A stretch of 62,772 nt of DNA from Paenilisteria newyorkensis (GTDB lineage Bacteria; Bacillota; Bacilli; Lactobacillales; Listeriaceae). This document shows positions 9,316 through 18,589 of this stretch, one piece after another (positions within the stretch are counted from its first letter, which is position 1; each line of letters opens with the position of its first letter). A program made the translations under genes and the position numbers. The stretch spans positions 1 through 62,772 of the forward strand of contig NZ_JNFB01000016.1 in the NCBI RefSeq assembly GCF_000766145.1, in the 5' to 3' direction. Under the pieces are notes generated by a model. That model was not told the origin of the DNA. It ran no database searches and worked only from the letters and a program-made list of their open reading frames with translations.

Positions 9316-9702
9316 TTGTTGCATCATGTGGAGATGAATGTTTCGAATTTGAAAGAGGCGCGGTTGTTCTGGGATGATTTGCTGGGGCAACTGGGTTATA
9401 CGCTTTATTCGGAGTGGGAGAAGGGCGTTAGTTGGATATACGGGGAGACGTATTTGGTGTTTGTGCAGACGGAGGAACGCTTTTTGGAGGCTGGGTATCA
9501 TCGCGGGCATACGGGACTGAATCATCTGGCGTTTCATGTGGCAACGCGGGCCGACGTGGATGCTTGGACAGAGCGTTTTCGCGCGCAGGGGATTCCGATT
9601 CTGTATGAAGACCGCCATCCGTTTGCTGGAGGACCGAATTATTATGCCGTTTTCGCGGAAGGACCAGATCGAATAAAGGTAGAATTAGTCGCGAAAAAAT
9701 AA
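9316..9702 (+). CDS. VOC family (glyoxalase/bleomycin-resistance-like) protein
   Basis: A 128-residue single vicinal-oxygen-chelate domain. Candidate metal ligands sit at the canonical places: His in LHHVEMNV, His in LNHLAFHV and Glu in RIKVELV. This supports a metal-dependent lyase, hydrolase or thiol transferase. Translation starts at TTG: AGGAGGA at 9302-9308 lies 7 bases upstream and no ATG fits. It is the last gene of the reductase operon, ending in a strong hairpin. Confidence 0.85.
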   Translation: MLHHVEMNVSNLKEARLFWDDLLGQLGYTLYSEWEKGVSWIYGETYLVFVQTEERFLEAGYHRGHTGLNHLAFHVATRADVDAWTERFRAQGIPILYEDRHPFAGGPNYYAVFAEGPDRIKVELVAKK

Positions 9703-9745
9703 AAATATCCCGAAACCCATTTTTGCCGGATTTCGGGATATTTTT
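9701..9745. terminator. Bidirectional intrinsic terminator
   Basis: A 15-base stem, AAAAATATCCCGAAA at 9701-9715 with TTTCGGGATATTTTT at 9731-9745. It overlaps the stop codon of the VOC gene and reaches the stop of the convergent CNNM gene. Confidence 0.9.
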
Positions 9746-11066
9746 ATGCTTCTGGTGTTTCTTTGTGTTTCTCTTTTTTGAAAACTTCGATGTAGGAAAT
9801 GTGGTGAGGTTCGGCTTCTTTTACGCGGAAAATGTAGCCGTTGTTTTCAATTTCGTCACCAATTTCGACTTCGTAGTTATGTGTTAGGAACCAGCCGCCG
9901 ATGGTATCCACTTCTTCTTCTTCGATGTCTGTGCCAAGCATGTTGTTGACTTGATCAATCAGAACTTTTGCGTCAATGATGAAGTGGCCGTCCTTGATTT
10001 TACGGATTTCTGGGATTTCGTCCGCATCGAATTCGTCGCGAATGTCACCAACGATTTCTTCGACGATATCCTCAACCGTTACAAGTCCAGATGTTCCGCC
10101 GTATTCGTCAAGCAGAATCGCAATATGGGAACGTTCGCGCTGCATCCGGATAAGTAATTCTTTAATTGGAATCGTTTCAATAACGCGGATGATTGGTTTT
10201 ACGTAAGGATCGATGCTAAACAATGGATCGGAGCCATTTTCGACGTATGCGGAAAGGATTTCTTTCAAGTTCAGTACGCCGATAATATGGTCTTTGTCGC
10301 CTTCGATAACTGGATAGCGAGTGTAGCGTTCGTATTTCATAATATCGGATAGGTCGGCAATCGTGCCACCTGTATCTACGGTAACGATTTCTGTACGCGG
10401 AATCATGACTTCTTTTGCCATTCGTTCGTCAAAATCAAAAATCTTATTTACGTAGCTGAATTCGGATTGATTAATTTCACCGCTTTTGTAACTTTCGCCG
10501 ACGATGATGCGCAATTCTTCTTCTGTATGCGCAATTTCGTGGTCGTTCGCTGTTTCTAAACCGAATAGTTTCGCGATGACAACCGCAGATTCGTTTAAAA
10601 GCCAGATGAACGGGAACATCACTTTGTAGAAAATATGCAAGGGGCGTGCAACGGCAAGCGCGACAGCCTCCGTTTTGTCAATCGCAAGCGTTTTTGGCAC
10701 GAGCTCACCAACGACAACGTGCAAGAACGTGATGAGGACGAACGCGATGGTAAAGGAAAGAACGGATGTCACCGAGCTTGGCAGTTCAAACATCACAAAA
10801 AGTGGATGAAGGGCTGCTTCGACGGTTGATTCTCCTAGCCAACCAAGTCCAAGAGAACTGATCGTGATACCTAACTGACAGGCAGAAAGGTAGGCGTTCA
10901 TGTGCGCGTAAATATGTTTTGCTAAGGTCGCGCGTTTGTTACCTTCTGAAATTAGTTGGTCCAAACGGCTCGGACGCATTTTCACGATGGCGAACTCGGT
11001 CGCGACGAAAAATGCGGAAATTGCAATTAGTAAAGCGATAATTAAAAATTTAGTGGTTAGTATCAA
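9744..11066 (-). CDS. CNNM/CBS/CorC-domain membrane protein (HlyC family)
   Basis: A 440-residue protein with three domains in order: CNNM transmembrane domain with three or four helices (residues 1-190), a pair of CBS nucleotide-binding domains (about 205-335, with RYTRYPVIEG and DEYGGTSGLVTVEDI), and a C-terminal CorC_HlyC domain (about 350-430). Family members export magnesium or handle divalent metals; the hemolysin label is historical. Start is TTG, preceded by AGGGGTGG. A promoter about 210 bases upstream implies a long leader. Monocistronic, next to the cation diffusion facilitator gene. Confidence 0.9.
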   Translation of the reverse strand: MILTTKFLIIALLIAISAFFVATEFAIVKMRPSRLDQLISEGNKRATLAKHIYAHMNAYLSACQLGITISSLGLGWLGESTVEAALHPLFVMFELPSSVTSVLSFTIAFVLITFLHVVVGELVPKTLAIDKTEAVALAVARPLHIFYKVMFPFIWLLNESAVVIAKLFGLETANDHEIAHTEEELRIIVGESYKSGEINQSEFSYVNKIFDFDERMAKEVMIPRTEIVTVDTGGTIADLSDIMKYERYTRYPVIEGDKDHIIGVLNLKEILSAYVENGSDPLFSIDPYVKPIIRVIETIPIKELLIRMQRERSHIAILLDEYGGTSGLVTVEDIVEEIVGDIRDEFDADEIPEIRKIKDGHFIIDAKVLIDQVNNMLGTDIEEEEVDTIGGWFLTHNYEVEIGDEIENNGYIFRVKEAEPHHISYIEVFKKEKHKETPEA

Positions 11067-11277
11067 TGAATGGCCACCCCTGATAAAGCACCAGAAATGG
11101 CGAACACCTCCTATGGGTTCTAAAGTTTTTTATGCTGTGTTTGTGTCTGTTCCGGAAGGTTTATCCATTCGGTAAGGAAACACGAGACAGCAACGATTTA
11201 TATTTATTGTTTCTTTTTATACGGTTTCTTAGTTTGTCTGCCCCACTGTGTTTTTCCCTCCCAATCATTTTGCGTAG

Positions 11278-11305
11278 AATATACTTAATCTAAATTATAA
11301 GTCAA
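11278..11305 (-). promoter_or_regulatory. Sigma-A promoter of the CNNM gene
   Basis: On the minus strand TTGACT and TATATT are separated by 16 bases. The leader to the TTG start is about 205 nt and contains an unused strong AGGAGG near 11106-11111. Confidence 0.6.
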
Positions 11306-11360
11306 ACGGGGGAATAAGACAAGCGAATAAGATAATGTGTTTAATCTAAATTTTTACATT

Positions 11361-12236
11361 TTAATCGCTATCAAAATAAGGCTCGATGTGGACGAGTGTA
11401 TAGGCGTTTGGGTAGGTTTCGCGGATCACGGTTTCGATTTGCTCTGTGATGGCGTGGCTTTCGGCGACGCTCAGTTCAGCTTTCACAGAGATGGTAGCGT
11501 CAATCCAGATACGGTTGCCATTCATGCGAGCCTTAATATCTAAAACTTCATGGACTTGCGGGACGGCTGCGATGATAGTATGAATATCCTCGATTTTACC
11601 AATATCAAAGCCATCGGTGAGCGTGTGTGCAGCGTCGTAGAAAATTTTCCAGGCGGTGTAGATGATGAGCACGCCGACAAGAAATGCGGTGACGTTATCA
11701 AGCCAGGAAATGCCGATGATTGCACCGGTAATCCCGATGAAGGTTCCAAAACTGACGTAAGCATCGGAGCGGTTATCGTAGGCCGCGGCTTTGACGGCTA
11801 AACTATCGACTTTTTTCGCGAGGTTATTATTGATTAAGTAGACGATATACATGACAACGCCAGAAAATAGGGCGACGACTGCGGTAAGCGCGGATGGGGT
11901 CGCGAATTCTTGGTGGATAAAGGCCAGAAACGCTTGCCAAATAACTTGGAGACCGACGAGAAACATGATGAAGGAGGCGAGTAAGGAACTGATGGTTTCG
12001 GTGCGCCGATGACCGTACAGGTGATCTTCGTCTGGCGGGATGCGGGAAATTTTAAGGCCGACAAGTAGGGCCACAGAAGCGATAATATCGGTCGTGTTAT
12101 TTAAACCATCGGCTTGCAGCGCGTCGGAATGCCCCACCACACCAACGACGATTTTTAGCGTAGCTAGGAAAATGTAGACGATGATACTGAGCCATGCGCC
12201 TCGTTCGCCTCTTTTTAGGTCTTCGTAATTTTCCAT
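11361..12236 (-). CDS. Cation diffusion facilitator transporter
   Basis: A 291-residue CDF exporter using proton antiport to remove Mn, Zn or similar ions. Six membrane helices span residues about 15-200, and the transport-site aspartates lie in HSDALQADGLNNTTD (residues 36-50) and YDNRSDAYVS. The cytosolic C-terminal domain (about 205-290) has the usual ferredoxin-like metal-sensing fold. GAGGTG precedes the ATG. In L. monocytogenes the homologue (from memory, lmo2231) also lies beside the arsenate-reductase-like gene. The ion cannot be assigned. Confidence 0.92.
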   Translation of the reverse strand: MENYEDLKRGERGAWLSIIVYIFLATLKIVVGVVGHSDALQADGLNNTTDIIASVALLVGLKISRIPPDEDHLYGHRRTETISSLLASFIMFLVGLQVIWQAFLAFIHQEFATPSALTAVVALFSGVVMYIVYLINNNLAKKVDSLAVKAAAYDNRSDAYVSFGTFIGITGAIIGISWLDNVTAFLVGVLIIYTAWKIFYDAAHTLTDGFDIGKIEDIHTIIAAVPQVHEVLDIKARMNGNRIWIDATISVKAELSVAESHAITEQIETVIRETYPNAYTLVHIEPYFDSD

Positions 12237-12285
12237 CTGACTTCACCTCGTTTCCCTCATTATATGTTAGATAATAAAAATCCCA

Positions 12286-12317
12286 CTAGCGAGGCGTATC
12301 GAAATACGATTGGCTAG
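12286..12317 (-). terminator. Probable terminator of the ArsC-like gene
   Basis: CTAGC/GCTAG outer and CGTAT/ATACG inner stems, 15 bases beyond the stop codon. On the minus strand it is followed by TGGGATTTTTATT. Confidence 0.55.
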
Positions 12318-12331
12318 AGAGATCAGAAAAG

Positions 12332-12751
12332 TTATAAGAGTGCTTTTTCTAAACCTTTAACGGATGTGGCAATATTGTCGCAAACTTCTTGGTAATACGC
12401 CCATTTCACAGGTTCATCGGGACTTTGTTCAGGGTCTTTGATGTCCCAATACACGATTTTGTCGCGCAACTCGTCTGGAAATCCAGGGGCGAGTTCAGAG
12501 GCGGAGTCGTAAATCGTGACGATTAGGTCAGCCTCGTTTAACAATTTTTGACTAGGAGTTACGGGCATTGTTGCTGGTGGTTCCATGGCGTATTCCAAAA
12601 GTGCATCGGCGACAAATGGTGATGTCTGTGTGTGACACCAAGAGCCGCTAATAAATTGGGCGTTATTGATGGCGAGTTTTGAGGCCCAGGCTTCTGCCAT
12701 GGAACTGCGAATGTGTCTTTGTGATAAGAAATAAATGAGTTTTTTCTTCAT
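12332..12751 (-). CDS. Arsenate-reductase-like protein lacking catalytic cysteines
   Basis: A 139-residue member of the low-molecular-weight phosphatase/ArsC fold. The N-terminus IYFLSQRHIRSSMAEAW aligns with the ArsC opening IYFLCTGNSCRSQMAEGW, but the nucleophile Cys is Ser and the loop is one residue shorter. The two resolving cysteines of B. subtilis-type ArsC (in VTLCGDAADKCP) are replaced in VTIYDSASELAP. It therefore cannot use the thioredoxin-coupled ArsC mechanism. The ATG at 12751 has AAAGGA 8 bases upstream; an earlier ATG at 12811 does not. In L. monocytogenes I recall this homologue as a general-stress gene, but I see no clear SigB promoter here. Confidence 0.82.
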   Translation of the reverse strand: MKKKLIYFLSQRHIRSSMAEAWASKLAINNAQFISGSWCHTQTSPFVADALLEYAMEPPATMPVTPSQKLLNEADLIVTIYDSASELAPGFPDELRDKIVYWDIKDPEQSPDEPVKWAYYQEVCDNIATSVKGLEKALL

Positions 12752-12846
12752 GCTCCAAATCCTTTCTTGCTCTTTAGACTGAAAAAATGCGATTTTTGCG
12801 TTATTTTTCAATTAGGTCTAAATGGAAGCAGGTCATAACGCCTTTC

Positions 12847-12963
12847 GCGTGTCGACAAACGCTCATTTTCGTCGTTAAAAGTTCCGTTCCAGTGCTCACG
12901 TACCCCAGTACGCTCCGCGCTGGTACTCGCTTTTGCCTAAAAACTAAGCATTTGTCGACACGC
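12847..12963. repeat. Dispersed palindromic repeat, copy B
   Basis: A 117-bp foldback. Outer arms 12847-12863 and 12947-12963 pair at 16 of 17 positions around GTCGACAAA/TTTGTCGAC. Inner pairs include AAAAG/CTTTT and CCAG/CTGG, where copy A has CCGG/CCGG. The centre (CGTACCCCAGTACGCTCCGC) matches the reverse complement of the centre of copies R1-R3. It lies between divergent genes. Confidence 0.85.
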
Positions 12964-13281
12964 TGAGGTTTTGCGAAAAATCACGTAAGTAGTTTTTCTG
13001 CAGTTTAAGTGCCTTCTATGAAAGACGTGATAATATATACGATTCATTCGTTTGGCCTTTCCCGTTAACACTAGGTAAATACCCCATATGAAAAGACAAA
13101 AACCTGATTTCGAAAATAAAATTAAAAAAGCGTAAATATTGTTACGAAATTGTGTATTATTACAAAGCTATTACAAAAATCGGTCTAAAGTTGGTGGCGC
13201 AAATCAGGCTTTTGCCGTAAAATGGATGTATACAGCTGAGTTTAACTTACCAAACTAAATGTAGAAAGCTAGGAGATATGC
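12964..13281. other. Upstream region of the PBP gene, no gene seen
   Basis: AT-rich, with several TTACAAA and TATTAT tracts around 13130-13190 that could hold the promoter of the penicillin-binding protein. No pair of hexamers stands out enough to call. A GGCGCAAATCAGGC...GCCG hairpin-like stretch occurs near 13196-13219. Confidence 0.4.
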
Positions 13282-15420
13282 GTGAATAATGAGAACAAAT
13301 CTATCTTGACCTATTTAAAAAGCTTCTTTCTCTTTCTAAAGAAGTGGTTGGGGATCGGTTGGAGTAAATTCCGCCGTTTTTGGAAGAATAAGCATATCGG
13401 GAAATTTTTAACACTTATCGGCTTGACGTGTGTACTGATTTTTATCGTATCACTGGTCATCGTAGCCAAAACAGCCGATATCGATGCTTTAAAAAAGGGA
13501 CTTGAAACGACGACAGTCATTTATGATAAGGATAACGACAAGGCGGGCGAACTTTCCGCTTCGGATGCTACGTTTGTGAGTATTAAGGATATTTCTCCGA
13601 ATCTGCAAAATGCTGTTATTTCGATTGAAGATAAACGTTTTTACGAACATGGTGGTTTCGATATGAAAGGGATTTTCCGATCTATTTGGGGACTCGCTTC
13701 GACAGGAAACATCACGGGTGGTGGTAGTACAATCACCCAACAGGTAGCAAAGAATGCGCTCTTGACGCAGGATCAGACTTTTACGCGGAAGGCGAAAGAG
13801 TTATTTATGGCGCGCGAAATTGAGAAGACGTATACGAAGGATGAAATTTTGGAGATGTATTTGAATACGTCCTACTTTGGGAATAATGAGTGGGGTGTGG
13901 AGAATGCGGCGAAGAAATATTTCGGAACGAGTGCTTCTGGCTTAACGATTCCGCAAGCTGCGACGATTGCTGGTCTGTTGCAAGCTCCGTCTGCCTATGA
14001 TCCGTATACGCACGCAGATAAAGCAGTGAATAGACGTAATATCGTGCTTGGTGCGATGTACACAAATGGCAAGATTACAAAGGAACAAATGAAGGAATAT
14101 CAGGCGACGAAGCTTGTGTTGACGGATAAATCGAATGACCCGGATAACTATCACTATCCTTGGTATACCGATGCTGTCATCAATGAGGCTTTGAAAGAAA
14201 CGGATCTGACGCAAGATGATATTATGAAGCAAGGCTATCAAATTTATACCGAACTTGATCAGAATTACCAAGCAGCACTAGAGAGCACATTTGAAAATGA
14301 TAGCTTGTTCCCGTCCAATGCGGCGGATGGTACGCTTGTGCAAGGTGGCGCTGTATTGATGGACCCTGCGAGTGGCGGTGTTCGCGCGCTTGTCGGCGGT
14401 CGTGGCAAGCACGTTTTCCGTGGATTTAACCGCGCGACGCAAATGAAAGCTCAACCAGGTTCTACGATGAAACCACTTGCGACCTATGTTCCAGCGCTTG
14501 AAGAAGGTTGGAAAGTAGACGATATGTTGCAGGATAAAAAGACAACGTACGGCAAATATACGCCGACCAATGTTGGTGGAGTTTATCGCGGTGAAGTGCC
14601 GATGTACACAGCTGTAGCGAAATCAATTAATGCACCAGCAGTCTGGCTATTGGATAAGATTGGCTTACAAAAAGGTGTCGATTCCGTGAAGCGTTTTGGC
14701 ATTCAATTGACGAAGGAAGATGAGTACCTAGGTTTAACGCTGGGTGGCTTGAATAAAGGTGTTTCACCAGTAGAGCTAGCAACGGCTTATGCGACATTTG
14801 CAAACGATGGCGCGAAACCAGAATCCCATCTCATCCGCAAAATTGTCGATCCGACCGGAAAAGTAGTGTATGAGAATGAAGCGTCGACGAAACAGATTAT
14901 ATCTAAGAAAGTTTCAACGGATATGACGTCCATGCTGATTGACGTGATTAATAATGGTGGTACCGGTGAAAATGCAGGCGTTTCTGGTTACGAAATGGCT
15001 GGTAAAACTGGTTCAACACAAGTACCGTTCACAACAGACGGCACGAAAGATCAGTGGTTCGTTGGTTATACACCAGAATTGGTCGGCTCAGTCTGGATTG
15101 GTTTTGATAAAACAGACGAAGCGCACTATTTGAAAACGACGAGTTCTGACGGTGTGGCATCGCTTGCGCATTACGTGATGAAGAGCGGGTTGAAGTATCA
15201 AAAACCGGTGGACTTTGGAACGAAGAGCGCATCTGCTAAGACAGAAGAGAAGAATCAGGAGAATGCAGTAACCGAGCAAGCTGGCGACTTCTGGGGTTCT
15301 ATTAAGGACTCTGCGAAAGGTGCAGGCGAAACCATCAAAAAAGGCGCTGATAAGGCGAAAGAAATTGGTGGACAGATTGCGGATGGATTCCATAATATTC
15401 TCGACTCGTTTGGAAATTAA
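13282..15420 (+). CDS. Class A penicillin-binding protein (bifunctional)
   Basis: A 712-residue enzyme that polymerises and cross-links peptidoglycan. One membrane anchor spans residues about 40-62. The glycosyltransferase 51 domain has its catalytic Glu116 in EDKRFYEHGG, then GGSTITQQVAKN, RKAKELFMAREIEK and KDEILEMYLN. The transpeptidase domain has Ser394/Lys397 in PGSTMKP, SIN at 448-450 and KTG at 575-577. The tail after residue 640 is a low-complexity, lysine-rich extension. Start is GTG with AGGAG 6 bases upstream. Monocistronic, ending in a terminator. Confidence 0.95.
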   Translation: MNNENKSILTYLKSFFLFLKKWLGIGWSKFRRFWKNKHIGKFLTLIGLTCVLIFIVSLVIVAKTADIDALKKGLETTTVIYDKDNDKAGELSASDATFVSIKDISPNLQNAVISIEDKRFYEHGGFDMKGIFRSIWGLASTGNITGGGSTITQQVAKNALLTQDQTFTRKAKELFMAREIEKTYTKDEILEMYLNTSYFGNNEWGVENAAKKYFGTSASGLTIPQAATIAGLLQAPSAYDPYTHADKAVNRRNIVLGAMYTNGKITKEQMKEYQATKLVLTDKSNDPDNYHYPWYTDAVINEALKETDLTQDDIMKQGYQIYTELDQNYQAALESTFENDSLFPSNAADGTLVQGGAVLMDPASGGVRALVGGRGKHVFRGFNRATQMKAQPGSTMKPLATYVPALEEGWKVDDMLQDKKTTYGKYTPTNVGGVYRGEVPMYTAVAKSINAPAVWLLDKIGLQKGVDSVKRFGIQLTKEDEYLGLTLGGLNKGVSPVELATAYATFANDGAKPESHLIRKIVDPTGKVVYENEASTKQIISKKVSTDMTSMLIDVINNGGTGENAGVSGYEMAGKTGSTQVPFTTDGTKDQWFVGYTPELVGSVWIGFDKTDEAHYLKTTSSDGVASLAHYVMKSGLKYQKPVDFGTKSASAKTEEKNQENAVTEQAGDFWGSIKDSAKGAGETIKKGADKAKEIGGQIADGFHNILDSFGN

Positions 15421-15428
15421 ATAATTAC

Positions 15429-15465
15429 AAAGACTCAAGGCGGATTGTTGCTTTGGGTCTTTTTT
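15429..15465 (+). terminator. Intrinsic terminator of the PBP gene
   Basis: AAAGACTCAA pairs with TTTGGGTCTTT, followed by a run of T residues. Confidence 0.75.
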
Positions 15466-15512
15466 GTTGGTAGGATATAAGGAAGTACATAGTTTTGAAA
15501 GGGGATTTTTTG

Positions 15513-16871
15513 ATGGTGAGAATGGAGCGAGATACGATTGGTGAGATTGCGGTTGCGGAGGATAAGTTCTGGGGCGCGCAAACGGAGCGGAGTCGGTTGA
15601 ATTTTAAAATTGGCGAGGAGAGAATGCCGGATGAGGTCGTGAAGGCTTTTGCGCGGTTGAAGAAGGCGGCGGCTTGGAGTAATGCGGATCTTGGGAAGCT
15701 GGGCGCGGAGAAGGCGCAGGCGATTGCGACGGTGTGTGATCGAATCGTAGCTGGGGATCTGGATGCGCATTTTCCGCTTGTGGTTTGGCAGACGGGGAGT
15801 GGGACGCAGTCGAATATGAATGTGAATGAGGTCGTGGCGCATGTTGCGGGGGAGGCAGTGCATCCGAATGATGACGTGAATATGTCGCAGAGTTCGAATG
15901 ATACGTTTCCGACGGCGATGCACATTGCTGCGTATACGGCGGTTGTGGAGCAGTTGATGCCGGAACTTGAGGCGATGCGACGAGTGTTGACGGAGAAAAA
16001 AGAGAAATATTGGCGGATGGTCAAAATTGGACGGACGCATTTGCAGGACGCGACGCCGCTGACGCTGGGCCAGGAGATAAGCGGTTGGGAGAGCATGATT
16101 GCGCACGCGGAAACGTTTATTTCGCAAAGTAGTGATCATTTGCTGGAGCTTGCGATTGGTGGCACAGCGGTTGGTACTGGGCTGAATGCGACGGCGGATT
16201 TTGGTGATCGGGTCGCGAAACATTTGGCGGCTGATACGGGATATCCGTTCCGCTCGGCGTCGAATAAATTCTATGCGTTGACGAGTCATAGTGAAATTAG
16301 CTTTGTGCATGGTGCGGTGCGGGCGCTGGCTGCTGACTTGATGAAAATTGCGAACGATGTGCGGTTTTTGGCGAGTGGGCCGCGTAGTGGGATTGGTGAG
16401 TTGACGATTCCAGCGAATGAGCCAGGTAGTTCGATTATGCCTGGAAAAGTGAATCCGACGCAATGTGAGGCGCTCACAATGGTTGCGGCGCAAGTGATGG
16501 GCAATGATACGACGATAAATGTGGCGGCGAGTCAAGGGAATTTTGAGTTGAATGTGTATAAGCCTGTCATTATTTACAATTTCTTGCAGTCGGTGCGTTT
16601 GCTTGCGGATGGGATGCGGTCGTTTAGGGTGCATTGTTTGGAGGGCTTGGAGGCGAACGAAGCGGTGATGCAGGAGTTGGTGGATCGGTCGCTGATGCTT
16701 GTGACGGCGCTAAATCCGCATATTGGTTATGAGAAAGCGGCGAAAATTGCGAAGAGCGCGTTTGCGGAGGATTTGTCGTTAAAAGAGGCGGCGATTCAGT
16801 CAGGTTTTGTGACAGCAGAACAGTTTGATTTGTGGATTGATCCGCTGAAAATGACGAATTTAGAGGCATAA
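15513..16871 (+). CDS. fumC: Fumarate hydratase, class II
   Basis: A 452-residue iron-free fumarase converting fumarate and malate. It carries the superfamily signature [11 protein letters not shown], the substrate-binding [12 protein letters not shown] stretch (residues about 96-107) and [14 protein letters not shown]. Length is normal. The ATG at 15513 has AAAGGGG 8 bases upstream and gives the N-terminus [11 protein letters not shown], like B. subtilis CitG; an earlier TTG at 15495 would precede the ribosome site. Coding-strand bases are notably G-rich (gcg, gtg, ttg codons), as in the following yhe and yha genes. Confidence 0.96.
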   Translation: MVRMERDTIGEIAVAEDKFWGAQTERSRLNFKIGEERMPDEVVKAFARLKKAAAWSNADLGKLGAEKAQAIATVCDRIVAGDLDAHFPLVVWQTGSGTQSNMNVNEVVAHVAGEAVHPNDDVNMSQSSNDTFPTAMHIAAYTAVVEQLMPELEAMRRVLTEKKEKYWRMVKIGRTHLQDATPLTLGQEISGWESMIAHAETFISQSSDHLLELAIGGTAVGTGLNATADFGDRVAKHLAADTGYPFRSASNKFYALTSHSEISFVHGAVRALAADLMKIANDVRFLASGPRSGIGELTIPANEPGSSIMPGKVNPTQCEALTMVAAQVMGNDTTINVAASQGNFELNVYKPVIIYNFLQSVRLLADGMRSFRVHCLEGLEANEAVMQELVDRSLMLVTALNPHIGYEKAAKIAKSAFAEDLSLKEAAIQSGFVTAEQFDLWIDPLKMTNLEA

Positions 16872-16968
16872 TCATACTTTAGGCTGAACTTTGGGCGAAA
16901 CCATTGTATCGCTGGCTAAAATGCCGTAAGATGATAGCACTACATGGAAATTAGAGGGTGATGCTATT

Positions 16969-18102
16969 TTGAGTGGCTGGATGACGATTTTATTTATGGT
17001 GATTGTTGGGGCATTTATCGGTGCTGCGACGAACTTTATTGCGATTCGGATGCTTTTTAGACCGTTCGAGGCAAAATATATTGGTAAGTGGCGGATTCCA
17101 TTTACGCCGGGTGTGATTCCGAAACGACGCGAGGAATTGGCTGTGAAAATTGGTGAAGTTGTCGCGGAACATTTGTTGACGAATGAGGCGGTGCAGGCGA
17201 AGCTTTCGGAGGAAGAACTGCGAGCGGAGTTGATTGTGACGGCAAACGAGCTGGTTCAGGAGAAGTTGGCGATTGAGACGACACCGAGGGAACTGTTGGC
17301 GCAGTGGGATATGACGGCCATTGGGGACACAGCGCATGACAAAATCGCGACGGTTTTAAAAGGACAGTTGGACCAGTTTTTTGTGAAGCGCAATGAGCTG
17401 GCTGTGAAAAATGTGTTACCGGATGTGGTGCACGAAGAGTTGGCTCGAAAAATTCCGGCGATTTCGACGCAAACATTGGCGAAAATCGGATTGTTTACGG
17501 CGAGTGATGCTGGGAAACTTCAGATTAAGGCGATGATTGAGCGGATTTTGGCGGAACGCGGGAAAGTCGGCGGTATGGTCGGGCTTTTCTTGAATAATGA
17601 TACGTTCGTGACCCGGATGCAAAAAGAGGTCGTGAAATTTATCGGGAAGCCGGAGACGGAGGCTGTTTTGGAGGCATTGATTGTATCGGAATGGCAGCAG
17701 TTTTCGGAGCGTGCTTTGGTGGACGTGATGCCGATTGAGAAGCAGGAGCAGTTTTCCGAGCAGTTGATTGCGGAGATTATGCGCACGGTGCAGTTGGAAA
17801 AGTGGATGGATACGCCGGTTCAGGACTGGATTCGTCCGTATGAGCAGGATATTTTGGATAAAGTCGTGCCATTTTTGGTGGATGCGGTGTTGCAGTTTGC
17901 GAGTGAGCATAGCGCAGAGGTCATGCAGCGTTTGGAAATTGGGAAGATGGTGCAACATCAGATTGAAGCTTTTTCATTGCGGGAAATGGAGCAGATTGTG
18001 CTTGATATTTCTGGAAAAGAGCTGAAAATGATTACGTATTTGGGCGGTTTTTTAGGAGGATTTATCGGGATACTTCAAGGGATTATTGCTATTTGGTTTT
18101 AA
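16969..18102 (+). CDS. yheB: DUF445 membrane protein, YheB family
   Basis: A 377-residue DUF445 protein with a membrane helix at each end (residues 3-22 and about 356-376) and a long helical middle. The N-terminal IGAATNFIAIRMLFRPFEAKY motif region and GVIPKRREELA are hallmarks of the family, whose role is unknown. Start is TTG preceded by AGAGGGTG. It is followed by yheA, as in Bacillus, although a separate promoter lies between them. Confidence 0.88.
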   Translation: MSGWMTILFMVIVGAFIGAATNFIAIRMLFRPFEAKYIGKWRIPFTPGVIPKRREELAVKIGEVVAEHLLTNEAVQAKLSEEELRAELIVTANELVQEKLAIETTPRELLAQWDMTAIGDTAHDKIATVLKGQLDQFFVKRNELAVKNVLPDVVHEELARKIPAISTQTLAKIGLFTASDAGKLQIKAMIERILAERGKVGGMVGLFLNNDTFVTRMQKEVVKFIGKPETEAVLEALIVSEWQQFSERALVDVMPIEKQEQFSEQLIAEIMRTVQLEKWMDTPVQDWIRPYEQDILDKVVPFLVDAVLQFASEHSAEVMQRLEIGKMVQHQIEAFSLREMEQIVLDISGKELKMITYLGGFLGGFIGILQGIIAIWF

Positions 18103-18105
18103 CTT

Positions 18106-18134
18106 TTGCCCTTGTCCGTGAAATTTGATATAGT
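18106..18134 (+). promoter_or_regulatory. Sigma-A promoter of yheA
   Basis: TTGCCC and TATAGT separated by 17 bases, 41 bases before the yheA start. It begins only 3 bases after the yheB stop codon. Confidence 0.65.
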
Positions 18135-18174
18135 GGGGAAGGAAGAAAATTTCGTATATATGGAGGAACATAAA

Positions 18175-18528
18175 ATGACTATCAATATTTATGACATTGC
18201 GAACGAATTAGAACGTGGTATTCGTGAAACAGAACAATTTACGAACTTGAAACAAGCGTATGCGGATGTGAATGCTGATGCTGAGGCAAAAGTGAAATTC
18301 GACCGTTTCCGCGAAGTACAAGTAACGATTCAAGAGAAACAAATGAGTGGTCAAGAAATCGATGATGAAACGATTGACTTAGCGCAAGAAGTGGCAGAAG
18401 AAGTGCAAAGCAACGCGGCAATCACGAACTTGATGGAAAAAGAGCAAGCGATGAGCCTGATTATCAATGACTTAAACCGCATCATCATGACCCCGTTGCA
18501 AGAATTATATGATGTAAAAGAGAAGTAA
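18175..18528 (+). CDS. yheA: YlbF/YheA family protein
   Basis: A 117-residue, all-helical protein of the YlbF/YmcA/YheA (DUF964) family. YlbF and YmcA form a complex that affects RNase Y, but the role of YheA itself is not known to me. GGAGG at 18162-18166 lies 8 bases before the chosen ATG, and the promoter at 18106-18134 rules out a longer reading upstream. A strong terminator follows. Confidence 0.9.
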   Translation: MTINIYDIANELERGIRETEQFTNLKQAYADVNADAEAKVKFDRFREVQVTIQEKQMSGQEIDDETIDLAQEVAEEVQSNAAITNLMEKEQAMSLIINDLNRIIMTPLQELYDVKEK

Positions 18529-18537
18529 GAATGAGGG

Positions 18538-18589
18538 AAACGCCGTACAAAAGCTGCGAATGAGTGGCTTTTGTGCGGCGTTTCTTTTT
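18538..18589. terminator. Bidirectional intrinsic terminator
   Basis: A long stem with AAACGCCGTACAAAAGC on the left and GCTTTTGTGCGGCGTTT on the right, 18538-18584. It is flanked by a T run on the plus strand and separates yheA from the convergent Nudix gene. Confidence 0.9.

Noticed and set aside
12752-12846. A SigB promoter upstream of the ArsC-like gene
   Set aside because: I looked for GTTTnn with GGGWAT at 13-16 bases and found no acceptable pair close to the start.
15435-16634. A 399-codon open frame on the strand opposite fumC
   Set aside because: The antisense strand of G-rich coding sequence is stop-poor. The product is Arg/His-rich with no known domain, and fumC on the other strand is certain.
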